The translations under genes were made by a program, and so were the position numbers. From positions 186,001-250,000 of the forward strand of contig NZ_NKYF01000008.1 of NCBI RefSeq assembly GCF_002262885.1: a DNA stretch of 64,000 nt, given 5' to 3'. The notes below the pieces were generated by a model. It was not told the origin of the DNA. It saw nothing but the letters and a program-made list of their open reading frames with translations, and did not search any database. Below, one piece after another: positions 34,454 to 42,886 of this stretch (its first letter is position 1; the number at the start of each line of letters is the position of its first letter). Source of the DNA: Pseudonocardia sp. MH-G8. Its GTDB lineage: Bacteria; Actinomycetota; Actinomycetes; Mycobacteriales; Pseudonocardiaceae.

Positions 34454-35935
34454 ATGGACGAGCCGCTGGCCACCTCCGCGTTCATCGCCGTGCTCGGCGG
34501 GACGTCGGTTCTGGCGTTCGCGGCGCGCTGGTTCCACCGCCGCGACGTGCTGCCCCACCTCGCGGGGTGGGCGCTGGCCGACCGCGGGTTCGGCACCGGT
34601 GTCACATGGTTCCTGCTCGGCGGCTCGATCTTCACCGCCTACACGTTCGCCGCGGTGCCCGGCCTCGCGTACGGCACGGGTGCGCTGGGCTTCTTCCCGC
34701 TCGCGTACACGGTGATCCTCTGCCCCGTGCTGTTCGTGCTGCTGCCCCGGCTGTGGACCGCGGCGCGGCGCACCGGCGCGGTGACGGTGGCCGACTGGGT
34801 CCGCGCGCGGTACGACTCGCCGGCGCTGATGCTCGTGGTCGCGCTCACCGGGGTGCTCGCGACCATGCCCTACATCGCCTTGCAGCTCCTCGGCGTGCGC
34901 GCCGTCCTCGACGCCGGTGGGCTCTACCCGCAGGGCCCGGCCGGGGACCTGGCCCTGACCGCCGTGTTCGCGGTCCTCGCCGGCGCGACGTTCCGCAGCG
35001 GTCTGCGAGCGCCCGCGGTGATCTCGATCGTCAAGGGGGTGCTCGTGTTCGGGGCCGCGTTCGGGGTGGTGGGCGTGGCGCTCGGCCGTCTCGGCGGGTT
35101 CCCGGCCGTGTTCGACGGGGCCGAGCGCGAGCTGGGCACGGGCGGTGGCCTGCTGCTCGACCCGGCGCTGCATCCGGCGTTCGCCACGTTGGCGCTGGGA
35201 TCCGCGCTGGCCCTGCCGATGTACCCGCACGTGCTCACCGCCGCTTTCGCCGCCGCCGGGCCGGACACGCTGCGCCGCAGCGCCGTCGCCATGCCCGCCT
35301 GGACGTTCGTGCTCGGCCTGTTCGGGCTGCTCGGGATCGCGGCGCTGGCCGCGGGCGTCGCCGCACCGCTGGGCAACGCCGAGGTCGCCGTGCCGCTGCT
35401 GATCCGGGAGCTGCTGCCGGAGCTGGCCAGCGGCGCGGTGTTCGGGGCCCTCGCGGTGGGCGCCCTGGTGCCGGCCGCGGTGATGTCGGTCGCGGTCGCC
35501 GCGCTGTTCACCCGCAACGTCTACGTCGAGTTCTTCCACCCGGACGCCACCCCGAAGCACGAGGTGCGGGTGGCGCGCTGGGTGTCGCTGCTGGCGAAGG
35601 TCGCCGCCCTCGCGTTCGTCTTCGGGCTGCGCGAGCAGGACGCGATCAACCTGCAGCTGCTGGGCGGAATCTGGATCCTGCAGACCTTCCCCGCGGTCGT
35701 GCTCGGGCTCTTCTCCGGCTGGTGGCACCGCTCCGCGTTGCTCGCAGGCTGGGCGGCCGGCATGGTCACCGGCACCGTCCTCGCGGTGGCGGGCGGGTAC
35801 ACCTCCGTCGTCGCGGTGGGGCCGGTACTGCTCTACGTCGCCGTCGTCGCGCTCGCCGTGAACCTGGCGGTGGCCACGGCGCTCACGCCCGGGTTCGCCC
35901 GCGGGGGCGCGTCGAGGGCGGGGGTGACGGGGTGA
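34454..35935 (+). CDS. Sodium:solute symporter, monocarboxylate permease (MctP-like)
   Basis: This 493-residue carrier with about 13 helices belongs to the SSF family. DRGFGTGVTWFLLGGSIFTAYTF, FPLAYTVILCPVLFVLLPRLW and ATMPYIALQLLGVRAVL resemble MctP-type monocarboxylate permeases more than PutP. I chose ATG 34454, with GAGGTG at 34440-34445; a GTG at 34445 is an alternative. It is divergent from cstA, and its stop overlaps the sigma factor gene (GTGA). The substrate is inferred from similarity and context. Confidence 0.85.
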   Translation: MDEPLATSAFIAVLGGTSVLAFAARWFHRRDVLPHLAGWALADRGFGTGVTWFLLGGSIFTAYTFAAVPGLAYGTGALGFFPLAYTVILCPVLFVLLPRLWTAARRTGAVTVADWVRARYDSPALMLVVALTGVLATMPYIALQLLGVRAVLDAGGLYPQGPAGDLALTAVFAVLAGATFRSGLRAPAVISIVKGVLVFGAAFGVVGVALGRLGGFPAVFDGAERELGTGGGLLLDPALHPAFATLALGSALALPMYPHVLTAAFAAAGPDTLRRSAVAMPAWTFVLGLFGLLGIAALAAGVAAPLGNAEVAVPLLIRELLPELASGAVFGALAVGALVPAAVMSVAVAALFTRNVYVEFFHPDATPKHEVRVARWVSLLAKVAALAFVFGLREQDAINLQLLGGIWILQTFPAVVLGLFSGWWHRSALLAGWAAGMVTGTVLAVAGGYTSVVAVGPVLLYVAVVALAVNLAVATALTPGFARGGASRAGVTG

Positions 35936-36474
35936 AGGACACCGGCACGGCCGTGCACGCCGCGGTCGACCTGCGCGGGCTCGACCGGGAACGCGCCGTC
36001 GCGGTGCTCTTCGAGGCCCATCACCTGTCGCTGGTGCGGCTGGCGGTCCTGCTGGGCGCCGACGACGCCGAGGACGTGGTGGCCGAGGCGTTCTACCAGC
36101 TCTACCGCCGGTGGCGGCGGCTGCGCAGCCCGGAGGCCGCGGCGACCTACCTTCGCTCGGTGGTGGTGAACCTGACGCGGATGCGCATCCGCCACCTGCA
36201 GGTGGTGCGCAAGCACGCCGCCCGTACCGACGAGGTGCCGCCCCACGTCGCCTCGGGCGAGGACCGGGCGGTGCTGCGTGATGACCAGAAGGCGCTGGTG
36301 GACGCGGTGCGCGCGTTGCCGGCCCGGCAACGGGAGGCGCTGGTGCTCCGATTCTGGCTGGACCTGCGGGAGAGTGAGATCGCCGACGCGATGGGCATCT
36401 CCGCGGGATCGGTGAAGGTGCACGTGTCGCGGGGGATGGCCGCGCTGTCACGCACGCTCGAGGAGCGCCGATGA
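35932..36474 (+). CDS. ECF-type RNA polymerase sigma factor
   Basis: This 180-residue protein has sigma region 2 (FEAHHLSLVRLAVLLGADDAE, VVAEAFYQLYRRW) and region 4 (ALPARQREALVLRFWLDLRE, SEIADAMGISAGSVKVHVSRG). It lacks region 3, as ECF factors do. The GTG overlaps the symporter stop, and the end overlaps a small membrane-protein gene. Coupling to a carrier gene is unusual and suggests that it controls this or related uptake genes. Its target promoter is unknown. Confidence 0.9.
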   Translation: MKDTGTAVHAAVDLRGLDRERAVAVLFEAHHLSLVRLAVLLGADDAEDVVAEAFYQLYRRWRRLRSPEAAATYLRSVVVNLTRMRIRHLQVVRKHAARTDEVPPHVASGEDRAVLRDDQKALVDAVRALPARQREALVLRFWLDLRESEIADAMGISAGSVKVHVSRGMAALSRTLEERR

Positions 36475-36758
36475 ACACACCGGACGCCGACGAGCGTCTG
36501 CGCGAAGCGTTCGACGCCCTCGCCACGGGCGTGCGCTCCGACCCCGGCGCGTACCGCAGGGCGAGCGCGGGGTGGCGTCGGCGCGAGCGTCGCAGGCGGT
36601 TCGTGCTCGCCATCATCGCCGCGCTCGTGTTCGCCGCCGCCGATGCCGTGGGGCTCTGGGCGCTCAGCCAAGCCGACCCGAACACCCACGTGATTTTCTC
36701 CGATCCGGTGGACCGGCCGGTGGAGCCGGGGATCGTGGACCGCATCGGCCAGCCCTGA
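36471..36758 (+). CDS. Small single-pass membrane protein, possible anti-sigma partner
   Basis: The 95-residue product has a charged N-terminal half (DERLREAFDALATGVRSDPG), a basic WRRRERRRR stretch, one membrane helix (FVLAIIAALVFAAADAVGLWAL) and a short outer tail. The ATG overlaps the sigma factor stop. The layout and position resemble anti-sigma factors, but no zinc-type HxxxCxxC motif is present, so the role is inference. Confidence 0.75.
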   Translation: MNTPDADERLREAFDALATGVRSDPGAYRRASAGWRRRERRRRFVLAIIAALVFAAADAVGLWALSQADPNTHVIFSDPVDRPVEPGIVDRIGQP

Positions 36759-36776
36759 CCGGCCGGGCAGGGCCCC

Positions 36777-37388
36777 TCACAGCGGGAGGCCGGCCTCCAG
36801 GTGGGACAGCGCCTCGTCCAGCGCGGCCGCCGGATCGCCGTCGGGGTCGTCACCGGCATCGAGGAACACGCGCACGGCGACACCGAGCACGGCGCCGGTG
36901 AGGGTCCGAACCGCGACGTCGCGCGGGTCGCGGTCCGCTCGCTGCGCCACCAGCCTCCCGAGCTCGTCGAGGGCGCGTTCCAGCAGGCCGAGGTTCGCCG
37001 ACCACAGCTCCGGTACGGCGATCAGCGCGACGTCGCGCTCGAGCCGGGCGGCACGGTCGGCGGGCGGGAGATCGGCGAGGACATCACGGAGGGTGGCGCG
37101 CAGCGCCGCGACCGCGCCGAGCTGGGGCGGCTGCGCCGCGAATGCGCGAGCGACGGCGTCGGCGAGCGAGTGGTGCCCGTCGAGGACCAGCAGCTCCTCC
37201 TTGGAGGGGAAGTAGCGGAACACCGTGCTCGGTGAGACGTCCGCGGCCTCGGCGATCTGCTCGACGGTGGTGGCCGCGTAGCCGTGCTCGCGGAACAGCC
37301 GCAGGGCCTCCCGCTGGAGGGCCGACCTGGTCATGGCCTTCTTGCGTTCGCGCAGTCCGGCCACGGGAGCCGCCTCCGATTCTGCCAT
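36777..37388 (-). CDS. TetR-family transcriptional regulator
   Basis: This 203-residue regulator has the N-terminal helix-turn-helix ALRLFREHGYAATTVEQIAE then ADVSPSTVFRYFPSKEELLVLD. The C-terminal ligand domain is not assignable. It is divergent from the VOC protein with only 30 bp between the starts, so it probably controls that gene and itself. The ATG lacks a clear ribosome binding site. Confidence 0.9.
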   Translation of the reverse strand: MAESEAAPVAGLRERKKAMTRSALQREALRLFREHGYAATTVEQIAEAADVSPSTVFRYFPSKEELLVLDGHHSLADAVARAFAAQPPQLGAVAALRATLRDVLADLPPADRAARLERDVALIAVPELWSANLGLLERALDELGRLVAQRADRDPRDVAVRTLTGAVLGVAVRVFLDAGDDPDGDPAAALDEALSHLEAGLPL

Positions 37389-37405
37389 CCAACTGTCATT
37401 TGCTA

Positions 37406-37424
37406 GTACACTTTCAGAATGTAC
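37406..37424 (+). promoter_or_regulatory. -10 box and inverted repeat at the VOC gene start
   Basis: TACACT (37407-37412) ends 6 nt before the ATG, so the transcript would be leaderless or nearly so. GTACA-N9-TGTAC (37406-37410 and 37420-37424) straddles the start and is a candidate operator for the divergent TetR protein. The arms are short, so chance occurrence is possible. Confidence 0.4.
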
Positions 37425-38348
37425 CTGCATCACGTGGGGCACGTCGTCCGGGACATCGGTGAGGCACTCGTCCTGTACCGGCGGTTGGGCTTCGTGCTCC
37501 CGCCGCCGGCCTTCCCCGCACTCCCGCCCGCACCGGGGGAAGCACCGCGCGCGGCAGGCGCCGGGAACACTCATGCCACGTTGCGTCGCAACTTCGTCGA
37601 GCTCGTCGCCGTCGTCGGCGCGGAGCCGCCCGACGGGGCCACCCTGGTGCCCGTCGAGGCGCCACCCGCAGCTCTGGAGCGGCTCGCCGCAGGCATCGCC
37701 GCCACCACCGCACGCCTTTCGGCGGCGCTGGCCCGCTTCGAGGGGCTGCACATCCTGGTGCTGCAGCCCCCTGATGCGGATGCCGCCGCCATGCGGCTCA
37801 CCACCGCGGGTGTGCCGCACGACGGCGTGCAGCGGCTGCAGCGGCCCCACGCCGCCGGCGGCGAACCGACGGCGATCGGTTACCTCGAGCTCGATCCCGG
37901 CGCCCCCGAGGGACGGCTGGCGCTGGCGGAGGACCTGGCCGACGAGGACCGGCCGGAACACCCCAACGGCGCGCTCGACATCGTCGAGTCGATCCTCTGC
38001 GTCCCGGACGCCGAGCTCGAGGGTCACGCCCGCCGCTACGAGCGCTACGTGGGCCGCCCGGCGGGTGGCCGCGGCCGGGTACGGACCCTCGAGCTGGACG
38101 GCGGCCGCATCACGATCGTCGGCGAGCACGCCCTCGGCGTCCTGCTGCCGGGTGAGCGCGTGCCGGAGCTACCCGGGTTCGCCGGCTACGTCGTCACGGT
38201 GCGCGATCTCGATGCCACCCGCGGCGTGCTCGACGACGCCGGCTTCCCCGTGCGCGAGACGCCGGCCGGCGAGGTGTTCGTACCGGCGGAGGCGGCGCTC
38301 GGCGCGGCGGTCGTGTTCCGGTCGGCACCGGACGGGGTGCGCGGCTGA
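37419..38348 (+). CDS. VOC-fold (glyoxalase-like) domain protein
   Basis: This 309-residue protein starts MYLHHVGHVVRDIGEALVLYRRLGF, the beginning of a vicinal-oxygen-chelate domain. A second repeat is recognisable near the C-terminus (GYVVTVRDLDATRGVLDDAGFPV). The Glyoxalase_3-like layout gives no substrate. Early His residues could be metal ligands. It probably belongs to a TetR-controlled detoxification or antibiotic-related function. Confidence 0.75.
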   Translation: MYLHHVGHVVRDIGEALVLYRRLGFVLPPPAFPALPPAPGEAPRAAGAGNTHATLRRNFVELVAVVGAEPPDGATLVPVEAPPAALERLAAGIAATTARLSAALARFEGLHILVLQPPDADAAAMRLTTAGVPHDGVQRLQRPHAAGGEPTAIGYLELDPGAPEGRLALAEDLADEDRPEHPNGALDIVESILCVPDAELEGHARRYERYVGRPAGGRGRVRTLELDGGRITIVGEHALGVLLPGERVPELPGFAGYVVTVRDLDATRGVLDDAGFPVRETPAGEVFVPAEAALGAAVVFRSAPDGVRG

Positions 38349-39065
38349 TCGCCGGGATCGCCACGTGCGCTGCGGCGCCGTGGTGACCACGGACGCTCAC
38401 GGCAGGCGGCCGGGCCGCCCCTCGTCCACGCACCCTCTCCGTCGACGCCCCACTCCTGCGGTGAAGCGACCCATCGACGGGGTGCCTGGGCGCGAATCGG
38501 GGGTGTGGCCGGACGCGAGGTGCGTGAGCAGCATTCGAACCGGCGCCCCGCCGCTGCTCCTCCCCCTGTCCCTGCCTCGTAGTCCGGGTTGTAGTGGGCG
38601 CGCCGTCCCGGCTCGACACTCCCTGCCCGCCCGCATTTCTAGGTCTCACGCGCAGTCGGTTCGGCGTCGAGGTCGTCCTGCGTGCCGAAAGCCGGGGACG
38701 GCGCGCCCACAGGTGTTTTCATGACCATATGGACGTGAGGGTTTTGGATCTTCCCCGAATCCCTCTCAGGTCTATCTGATCATGAAAATGCGAACGCGGG
38801 CGGCCGTGACCAGCGAAAGTGGTGTGAGAGTGCCAGGTGCAGGGTGTTGCCGGCTCCGGCTCCGCCGATCACAGGGAAATGGTGACCGGTCGATCTCCGA
38901 AGCGGCAATAGGTCACCCGGCGCTGCAGAAAAGCGAAACTGGACGACCGACAGTCGTGACCCTCCGCCCATTGGTGCGCTCGGGAAGAAGGCGGATCGCA
39001 AGCGCGGTCCCGCGGACTGACGATCATGGACGGCGAATGTGTTCTGAGCTTGTGTGGAGCTCCGG
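38349..39065. other. Intergenic region with one copy of a dispersed repeat
   Basis: No supported gene lies in these 717 bp. A small CCGTGG-TGA-CCACGG hairpin (38378-38392) may end the VOC transcript. The stretch 38691-38830 is a copy of a repeat found again near 63294. GC content drops noticeably from about 38700 onward compared with flanking genes. Confidence 0.6.
38691..38830. repeat. Dispersed intergenic repeat, copy A
   Basis: This copy shares with 63294-63430 the block ACGGCGCGCCCACAGG, a T-rich segment, the core CTGATCATGAA, then GCGGCCGTGA and AGTGGTGT in the same order and spacing, apart from about 11 bp extra here. CTGATCA (38776-38782) and TGACCAG (38807-38813) form imperfect inverted arms. 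No ORF or transposase is associated. Confidence 0.65.
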
Positions 39066-40370
39066 TCACGCGGCCGGGAGCGGTGCCTGCGGTGCGTCGC
39101 CCTCCGGTGTGACGTCGAGCGGGTGGGCGATCTCGTCGGCCGGCAGTCGCCAGCCGACGATGGCCGCGACGGAGAGGAACACCGGTACGAGGCCGGCCAG
39201 CACGAACGTCATCGGCACGCCGAGCGCCTCGCCGACGGGTCCGGCCACGGCCATCGACACGGGCATCAGGGCGAGGGAGACGAAGAAATCCAGGCTGGAG
39301 ACGCGCCCGAGCAGGTGCGGGGGCACCCGGCGCTGCAGGAGCGTGCCCCAGATGACCATCGCCGCGGAGCCGGTGAAGCCGACCACGAACGAGGCGGCTG
39401 CCATGACCCACAGCTGCGTGGTGAGCCCGATCAGCGCCAGCGGTGCGGCCCCGGCACCCCAGAGCAGGAGCATCGCGGTGAGGTAGCGCCGCGGCAGCCG
39501 CCACGAGGAGACGACGAGCGAGCCCACCGCGCCGCCCACCCCGAACGTGCCCAGCACGAGCGCGAAGCTGCTCGCCCCGCCACCGGTCTGCTCGCGCACC
39601 GCGAACGGCAGCAGCACCTCTATCGGCCCGATCAGCACGAGCACGTAGAGCGTGGCGAACGCCAGCGAGGCGAACAGCCAGCCGGTGCGGAACAGGTAGC
39701 GGAAGCCCTCGGCGAGGTCGCCGAGCACCGAGCCGGCCTCGGACGGCGGGACCACCGCGACGCTGCGCATCACCACCAGTGTGATCGCGGCGAGCGCGTA
39801 GATGCCGGCCGCGAGCAGCAGCGCGACGCCGGGGGCGAACGCGCCCACCACGACACCGGCCAGCGCAGGCCCGAGCGCCTGCTGTGCGATCGGGCGCAGC
39901 GTGCCCTCGACGCCGTTGGCCGCGAGCAGCTCGTCGGAGGGCAGGAGCGTGGGCAGGATCGCCGAGTAGGCCGGGAAGAAGAACGCCTCGGCGGCACCCA
40001 GCACGAACGCGATGCCGGCCAGCTGCCACAGCGTCAGCACGCCGGTGATGGCGAGAGTGCCCGCGGCGGTGGCCGAGACGACGCGGACCACCTCCACGCC
40101 GAGCAGGACGGCGCGTTTGGGCAGCCGGTCGGCGGCGACCCCGCCGACGAGCACGCTGACCAGCAGGCCCACTGCCGACGCCGTGGCCACCACCGACAGT
40201 TGTGCCGGGCCCCCGCCGAGGGCGATGACCTGGTAGACGAGCGCGACGAGCCACAGCCCGCTGGCGAACAGCGAGGCCGCCATCGAGATGACGAGCAGGC
40301 GGTACTCGCGGTGACGGAACGGCCGGATCGGACGGGGGAGGCGACGGGTGGAGCCGGACTGGGCGTTCAT
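39066..40370 (-). CDS. MFS transporter (probable multidrug-type exporter)
   Basis: This 434-residue protein has 12 predicted helices. ADRLPKRAVLLGVEVVRVVS fits the loop 2-3 MFS motif, and FVLGAAEAFFFPAYSAILP is typical of the DHA3/MFS_3 exporters, which include macrolide-efflux-like proteins. ATG 40370 is preferred over GTG 40373, because AGGAAG then has better spacing. Substrate unknown. Confidence 0.87.
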   Translation of the reverse strand: MNAQSGSTRRLPRPIRPFRHREYRLLVISMAASLFASGLWLVALVYQVIALGGGPAQLSVVATASAVGLLVSVLVGGVAADRLPKRAVLLGVEVVRVVSATAAGTLAITGVLTLWQLAGIAFVLGAAEAFFFPAYSAILPTLLPSDELLAANGVEGTLRPIAQQALGPALAGVVVGAFAPGVALLLAAGIYALAAITLVVMRSVAVVPPSEAGSVLGDLAEGFRYLFRTGWLFASLAFATLYVLVLIGPIEVLLPFAVREQTGGGASSFALVLGTFGVGGAVGSLVVSSWRLPRRYLTAMLLLWGAGAAPLALIGLTTQLWVMAAASFVVGFTGSAAMVIWGTLLQRRVPPHLLGRVSSLDFFVSLALMPVSMAVAGPVGEALGVPMTFVLAGLVPVFLSVAAIVGWRLPADEIAHPLDVTPEGDAPQAPLPAA

Positions 40371-40454
40371 CACTCTTCCTACGGAAGTACGTGAACCGGA
40401 GTGCAGGTCAAGCCGACGGTAGCGCCGGGGGCCGACAGAACGGACACAGTGCGC

Positions 40455-41222
40455 TCAGCGCCCGAAGCGGCCGATCGCGTAGAACCAGGTCGGCTGGTGC
40501 ACGTGGGTCATGTCGTCGAACAGCGCCACCGTCTCCGGGTGCTGCCTGCCGAGCACCGCGGTGGCGTCGGCGGCGGCCCGGTCGAACGTCGCGAGCGCGT
40601 CGCGGGAGCGGCCGAGCAGGGCGTAGCAGCGTGCGAGGTTCGACCGCAGCGCGATCACGTGCTCGTGCCGGGGCCCGTGGAACGGCTCCGCATCCGCCAG
40701 CGCCCGCTCCAGCACCGCGATGGCCGTCTCGACGTCGCCGAACGCCGCGCGCGCCAGCGCGGCGCCCAGCTGCGAGGTGAGGGTCTCCAGGTGGACGGGC
40801 CCGAGCAGGCGCTCGCGCTCCTCGGCGACCCGTTCGGCGAGCGCGAGCCCTTCGTCGATCCGGCCGACCAGCCGGTAGGCCGTGGCGAGCGCGTCGACCG
40901 CGGTCAGGGTGCGCGGGTCGGTGCGCCCGAACACGCGGGTGCGGTCCGCGACGCTGATCCCGAGCAGCTCGATGCCCGTCTGCCAGTCGCCCGACGCGAA
41001 CCGCGCGGCGGCGAGGTTCCCCGCGGCGGCGAGCGTGGCCGGGTGGCCGCGGCCCAGCCGGGCCCGGCACCCCTCGAACGTCTCCGTGAAGGCGGTGGAC
41101 GCCTCCGCGGCGCGGCCCTCGTGCCAGAGCTGCACCCCTGCCCCGTGGTGTGCCGCCAGCTCGCGCGCGGCCACCTGCGAGCGGCGTGACCGGCCGGAAC
41201 GTCGGCGTCCGCGCGTCCACAT
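40455..41222 (-). CDS. Tetratricopeptide-repeat protein
   Basis: This 255-residue protein has about four to five TPR units of the kinesin-light-chain type, recognised by repeated HPATLAAAGNLAAARFASGDW, DPRTLTAVDALATAYRLVGR and HVIALRSNLARCYALLGRS patterns. A basic N-terminal stretch (TRGRRRSGRSRRSQ) precedes them. Presumably a protein-interaction scaffold; no catalytic domain is present. Confidence 0.8.
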   Translation of the reverse strand: MWTRGRRRSGRSRRSQVAARELAAHHGAGVQLWHEGRAAEASTAFTETFEGCRARLGRGHPATLAAAGNLAAARFASGDWQTGIELLGISVADRTRVFGRTDPRTLTAVDALATAYRLVGRIDEGLALAERVAEERERLLGPVHLETLTSQLGAALARAAFGDVETAIAVLERALADAEPFHGPRHEHVIALRSNLARCYALLGRSRDALATFDRAAADATAVLGRQHPETVALFDDMTHVHQPTWFYAIGRFGR

Positions 41223-41524
41223 CAGGCCTTCCCCACCTCCCCGGCGTCGAGCCGATCATGCCTGGCGGCGGCGGTGCAAGGTCCGACCCGCAGCGGCGCG
41301 CCGGTCGGGTGTGCTGCGGGAGGTGAGCGTGTTCACGGCATCTGGTAGGGCCCCATCTGCAGGCCGCCGCGCCGCGGTCGTACACTGGACTCTCGGCGCG
41401 CCTACTTGCGCCGGTTCCGTCGTGCCTCCCGTAGCTCACGGTCCCGGAGCAACGGTGTGCCTGCGCACGGAACAAGAGTACTGCCACCCGACAGTACGGC
41501 TACCTGTCACGGAACGCGGAGGAC
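41223..41524. other. Upstream region of infA
   Basis: No gene is supported. A -10-like TACACT lies at 41381-41386, with only a weak -35 (TGCAGG, 41358-41363). A transcript from it would have a leader of about 135 nt before infA. No structured regulatory RNA was recognised. Confidence 0.45.
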
Positions 41525-41746
41525 ATGGCCAAGAAAGACGGGGCGATCGAGGTCGAGGGCCGGGTCGTCGAGCCCCTGCCGAACGCGATGTTCCGCGTGG
41601 AGCTGGAGAACGGACACCGGGTCCTCGCACACATCAGCGGCAAGATGCGCCAGCACTACATCCGGATCCTCCCCGAGGACCGGGTCGTGGTCGAGCTGTC
41701 GCCATACGACCTGACCCGCGGCCGCATCGTCTACCGCTACAAGTGA
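41525..41746 (+). CDS. infA: Translation initiation factor IF-1
   Basis: The 73-residue OB-fold factor binds the A site of the 30S subunit during initiation. It begins MAKKDGAIEVEGRVVEPLPN and ends GRIVYRYK, the invariant bacterial form. GCGGAGG precedes the ATG. It leads the infA-rpmJ-rpsM-rpsK-rpsD cluster. Confidence 0.98.
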   Translation: MAKKDGAIEVEGRVVEPLPNAMFRVELENGHRVLAHISGKMRQHYIRILPEDRVVVELSPYDLTRGRIVYRYK

Positions 41747-41780
41747 CAACGCACCACCCGCCAACGAGAGAGCGATGGAC

Positions 41781-41894
41781 GTGAAGGTCCAGCCGAGCGT
41801 CAAGAAGATCTGCGACAAGTGCAAGGTGATCCGCCGTCACGGGCGGGTCATGGTGATCTGCGAGAACCTGCGCCACAAGCAGCGTCAGGGCTGA
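41781..41894 (+). CDS. rpmJ: 50S ribosomal protein L36, zinc-binding type
   Basis: This 37-residue protein reads MKVQPSVKKICDKCKVIRRH from GTG 41781 and ends ENLRHKQRQG. Cys11, Cys14, Cys27 and His32 form the zinc site. An ATG six bases upstream (41775) would add two residues, but family length favours the GTG. Confidence 0.93.
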   Translation: MKVQPSVKKICDKCKVIRRHGRVMVICENLRHKQRQG

Positions 41895-42079
41895 TCTCCC
41901 GCACCTCGCGGATACAAGAGGAACCCAGCGCACCTACCGCGCCACACGGGCGCAACCACCCCCGGAACCAGGCCGGGGCCCGGCGGTGCTGATGGCCGGA
42001 CCTGCACGCAGGTCGGCTGTGAGCCATCCGGGACGGGCGCTGGGAAGACCTGGCACACCACGACAGGAGAACCCGCCAC

Positions 42080-42460
42080 ATGGCACGACTCTCCGGCGTC
42101 GACCTCCCCCGCGACAAGCGGATGGAGGTCGCGCTGACCTACATCTACGGGATCGGGCGCACCCGTTCCCTCGAGATCCTCGCCGCCACCGGCATCGACC
42201 GCGACCTGCGGTCGAAGGACCTGACCGACGAGGACCTCGCCGCCCTGCGCGAGTACATCGAGTCGAACCTCCGCGTCGAGGGCGACCTGCGCCGTGAGGT
42301 GCAGGCCGACATCCGCCGGAAGATCGAGATCGGCTGCTACCAGGGGATCCGGCACCGCCGGGGGCTGCCGGTCCGCGGCCAGCGCACCAAGACGAACGCT
42401 CGCGGCCGCAAGGGACCGAAGAAGACGGTCGCCGGCAAGAAGAAGGCAGGTAAGAAGTAA
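42080..42460 (+). CDS. rpsM: 30S ribosomal protein S13
   Basis: This 126-residue protein bridges the 30S head to the 50S subunit. It begins MARLSGVDLPRDKRMEVALT and has GIRHRRGLPVRGQRTKTNAR, the family signature. The basic tail ends KKAGKK. A 185-bp leader separates it from rpmJ; it overlaps rpsK by one base. Confidence 0.97.
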   Translation: MARLSGVDLPRDKRMEVALTYIYGIGRTRSLEILAATGIDRDLRSKDLTDEDLAALREYIESNLRVEGDLRREVQADIRRKIEIGCYQGIRHRRGLPVRGQRTKTNARGRKGPKKTVAGKKKAGKK

Positions 42461-42867
42461 TGCCGCCTCGCACTCGCGCTGCGGGAGGACCCAAGAAGGT
42501 CCGCCGCAAGGAGAAGAAGAACATCGCGGTGGGCCAGGCCCACATCAAGAGCACGTTCAACAACACGATCGTCTCGATCACCGACCCGGCCGGTGCCGTG
42601 ATCGCGTGGGCCTCCGCGGGCCACGTCGGCTTCAAGGGCTCGCGCAAGTCCACGCCGTTCGCGGCGCAGATGGCCGCCGAGAGCGCCGCGCGCAAGGCCG
42701 CCGAGCACGGCATGAAGAAGGTCGACGTGTTCGTGAAGGGTCCGGGTTCCGGTCGGGAGACCGCGATCCGTTCGCTGCAGGCCGCCGGCCTCGAGGTCGG
42801 CACCATCTCCGACGTCACCCCCCAGCCGCACAACGGCTGCCGCCCGCCCAAGCGGCGCCGGGTCTAG
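42460..42867 (+). CDS. rpsK: 30S ribosomal protein S11
   Basis: This 135-residue platform protein contacts the Shine-Dalgarno helix. GQAHIKSTFNNTIVSITDP and GPGSGRETAIRSLQAAGLEV are signatures, with the C-terminal PPKRRRV. The ATG overlaps the rpsM stop (TAATG). Confidence 0.97.
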   Translation: MPPRTRAAGGPKKVRRKEKKNIAVGQAHIKSTFNNTIVSITDPAGAVIAWASAGHVGFKGSRKSTPFAAQMAAESAARKAAEHGMKKVDVFVKGPGSGRETAIRSLQAAGLEVGTISDVTPQPHNGCRPPKRRRV

Positions 42868-42886
42868 GGAAAGGGAGTAACAAGAC

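Noticed and set aside
32113..34635. An 840-residue CstA beginning upstream of 34263
   Set aside because: The extra N-terminal residues are low-complexity, overlap the divergent gene region and lack homology; 34263 has a good ribosome binding site and family length.
36777..38129. A 450-residue TetR protein extending over the VOC gene
   Set aside because: The N-terminal extension is antisense shadow of the VOC gene; helix-turn-helix proteins of this family begin near 37388.
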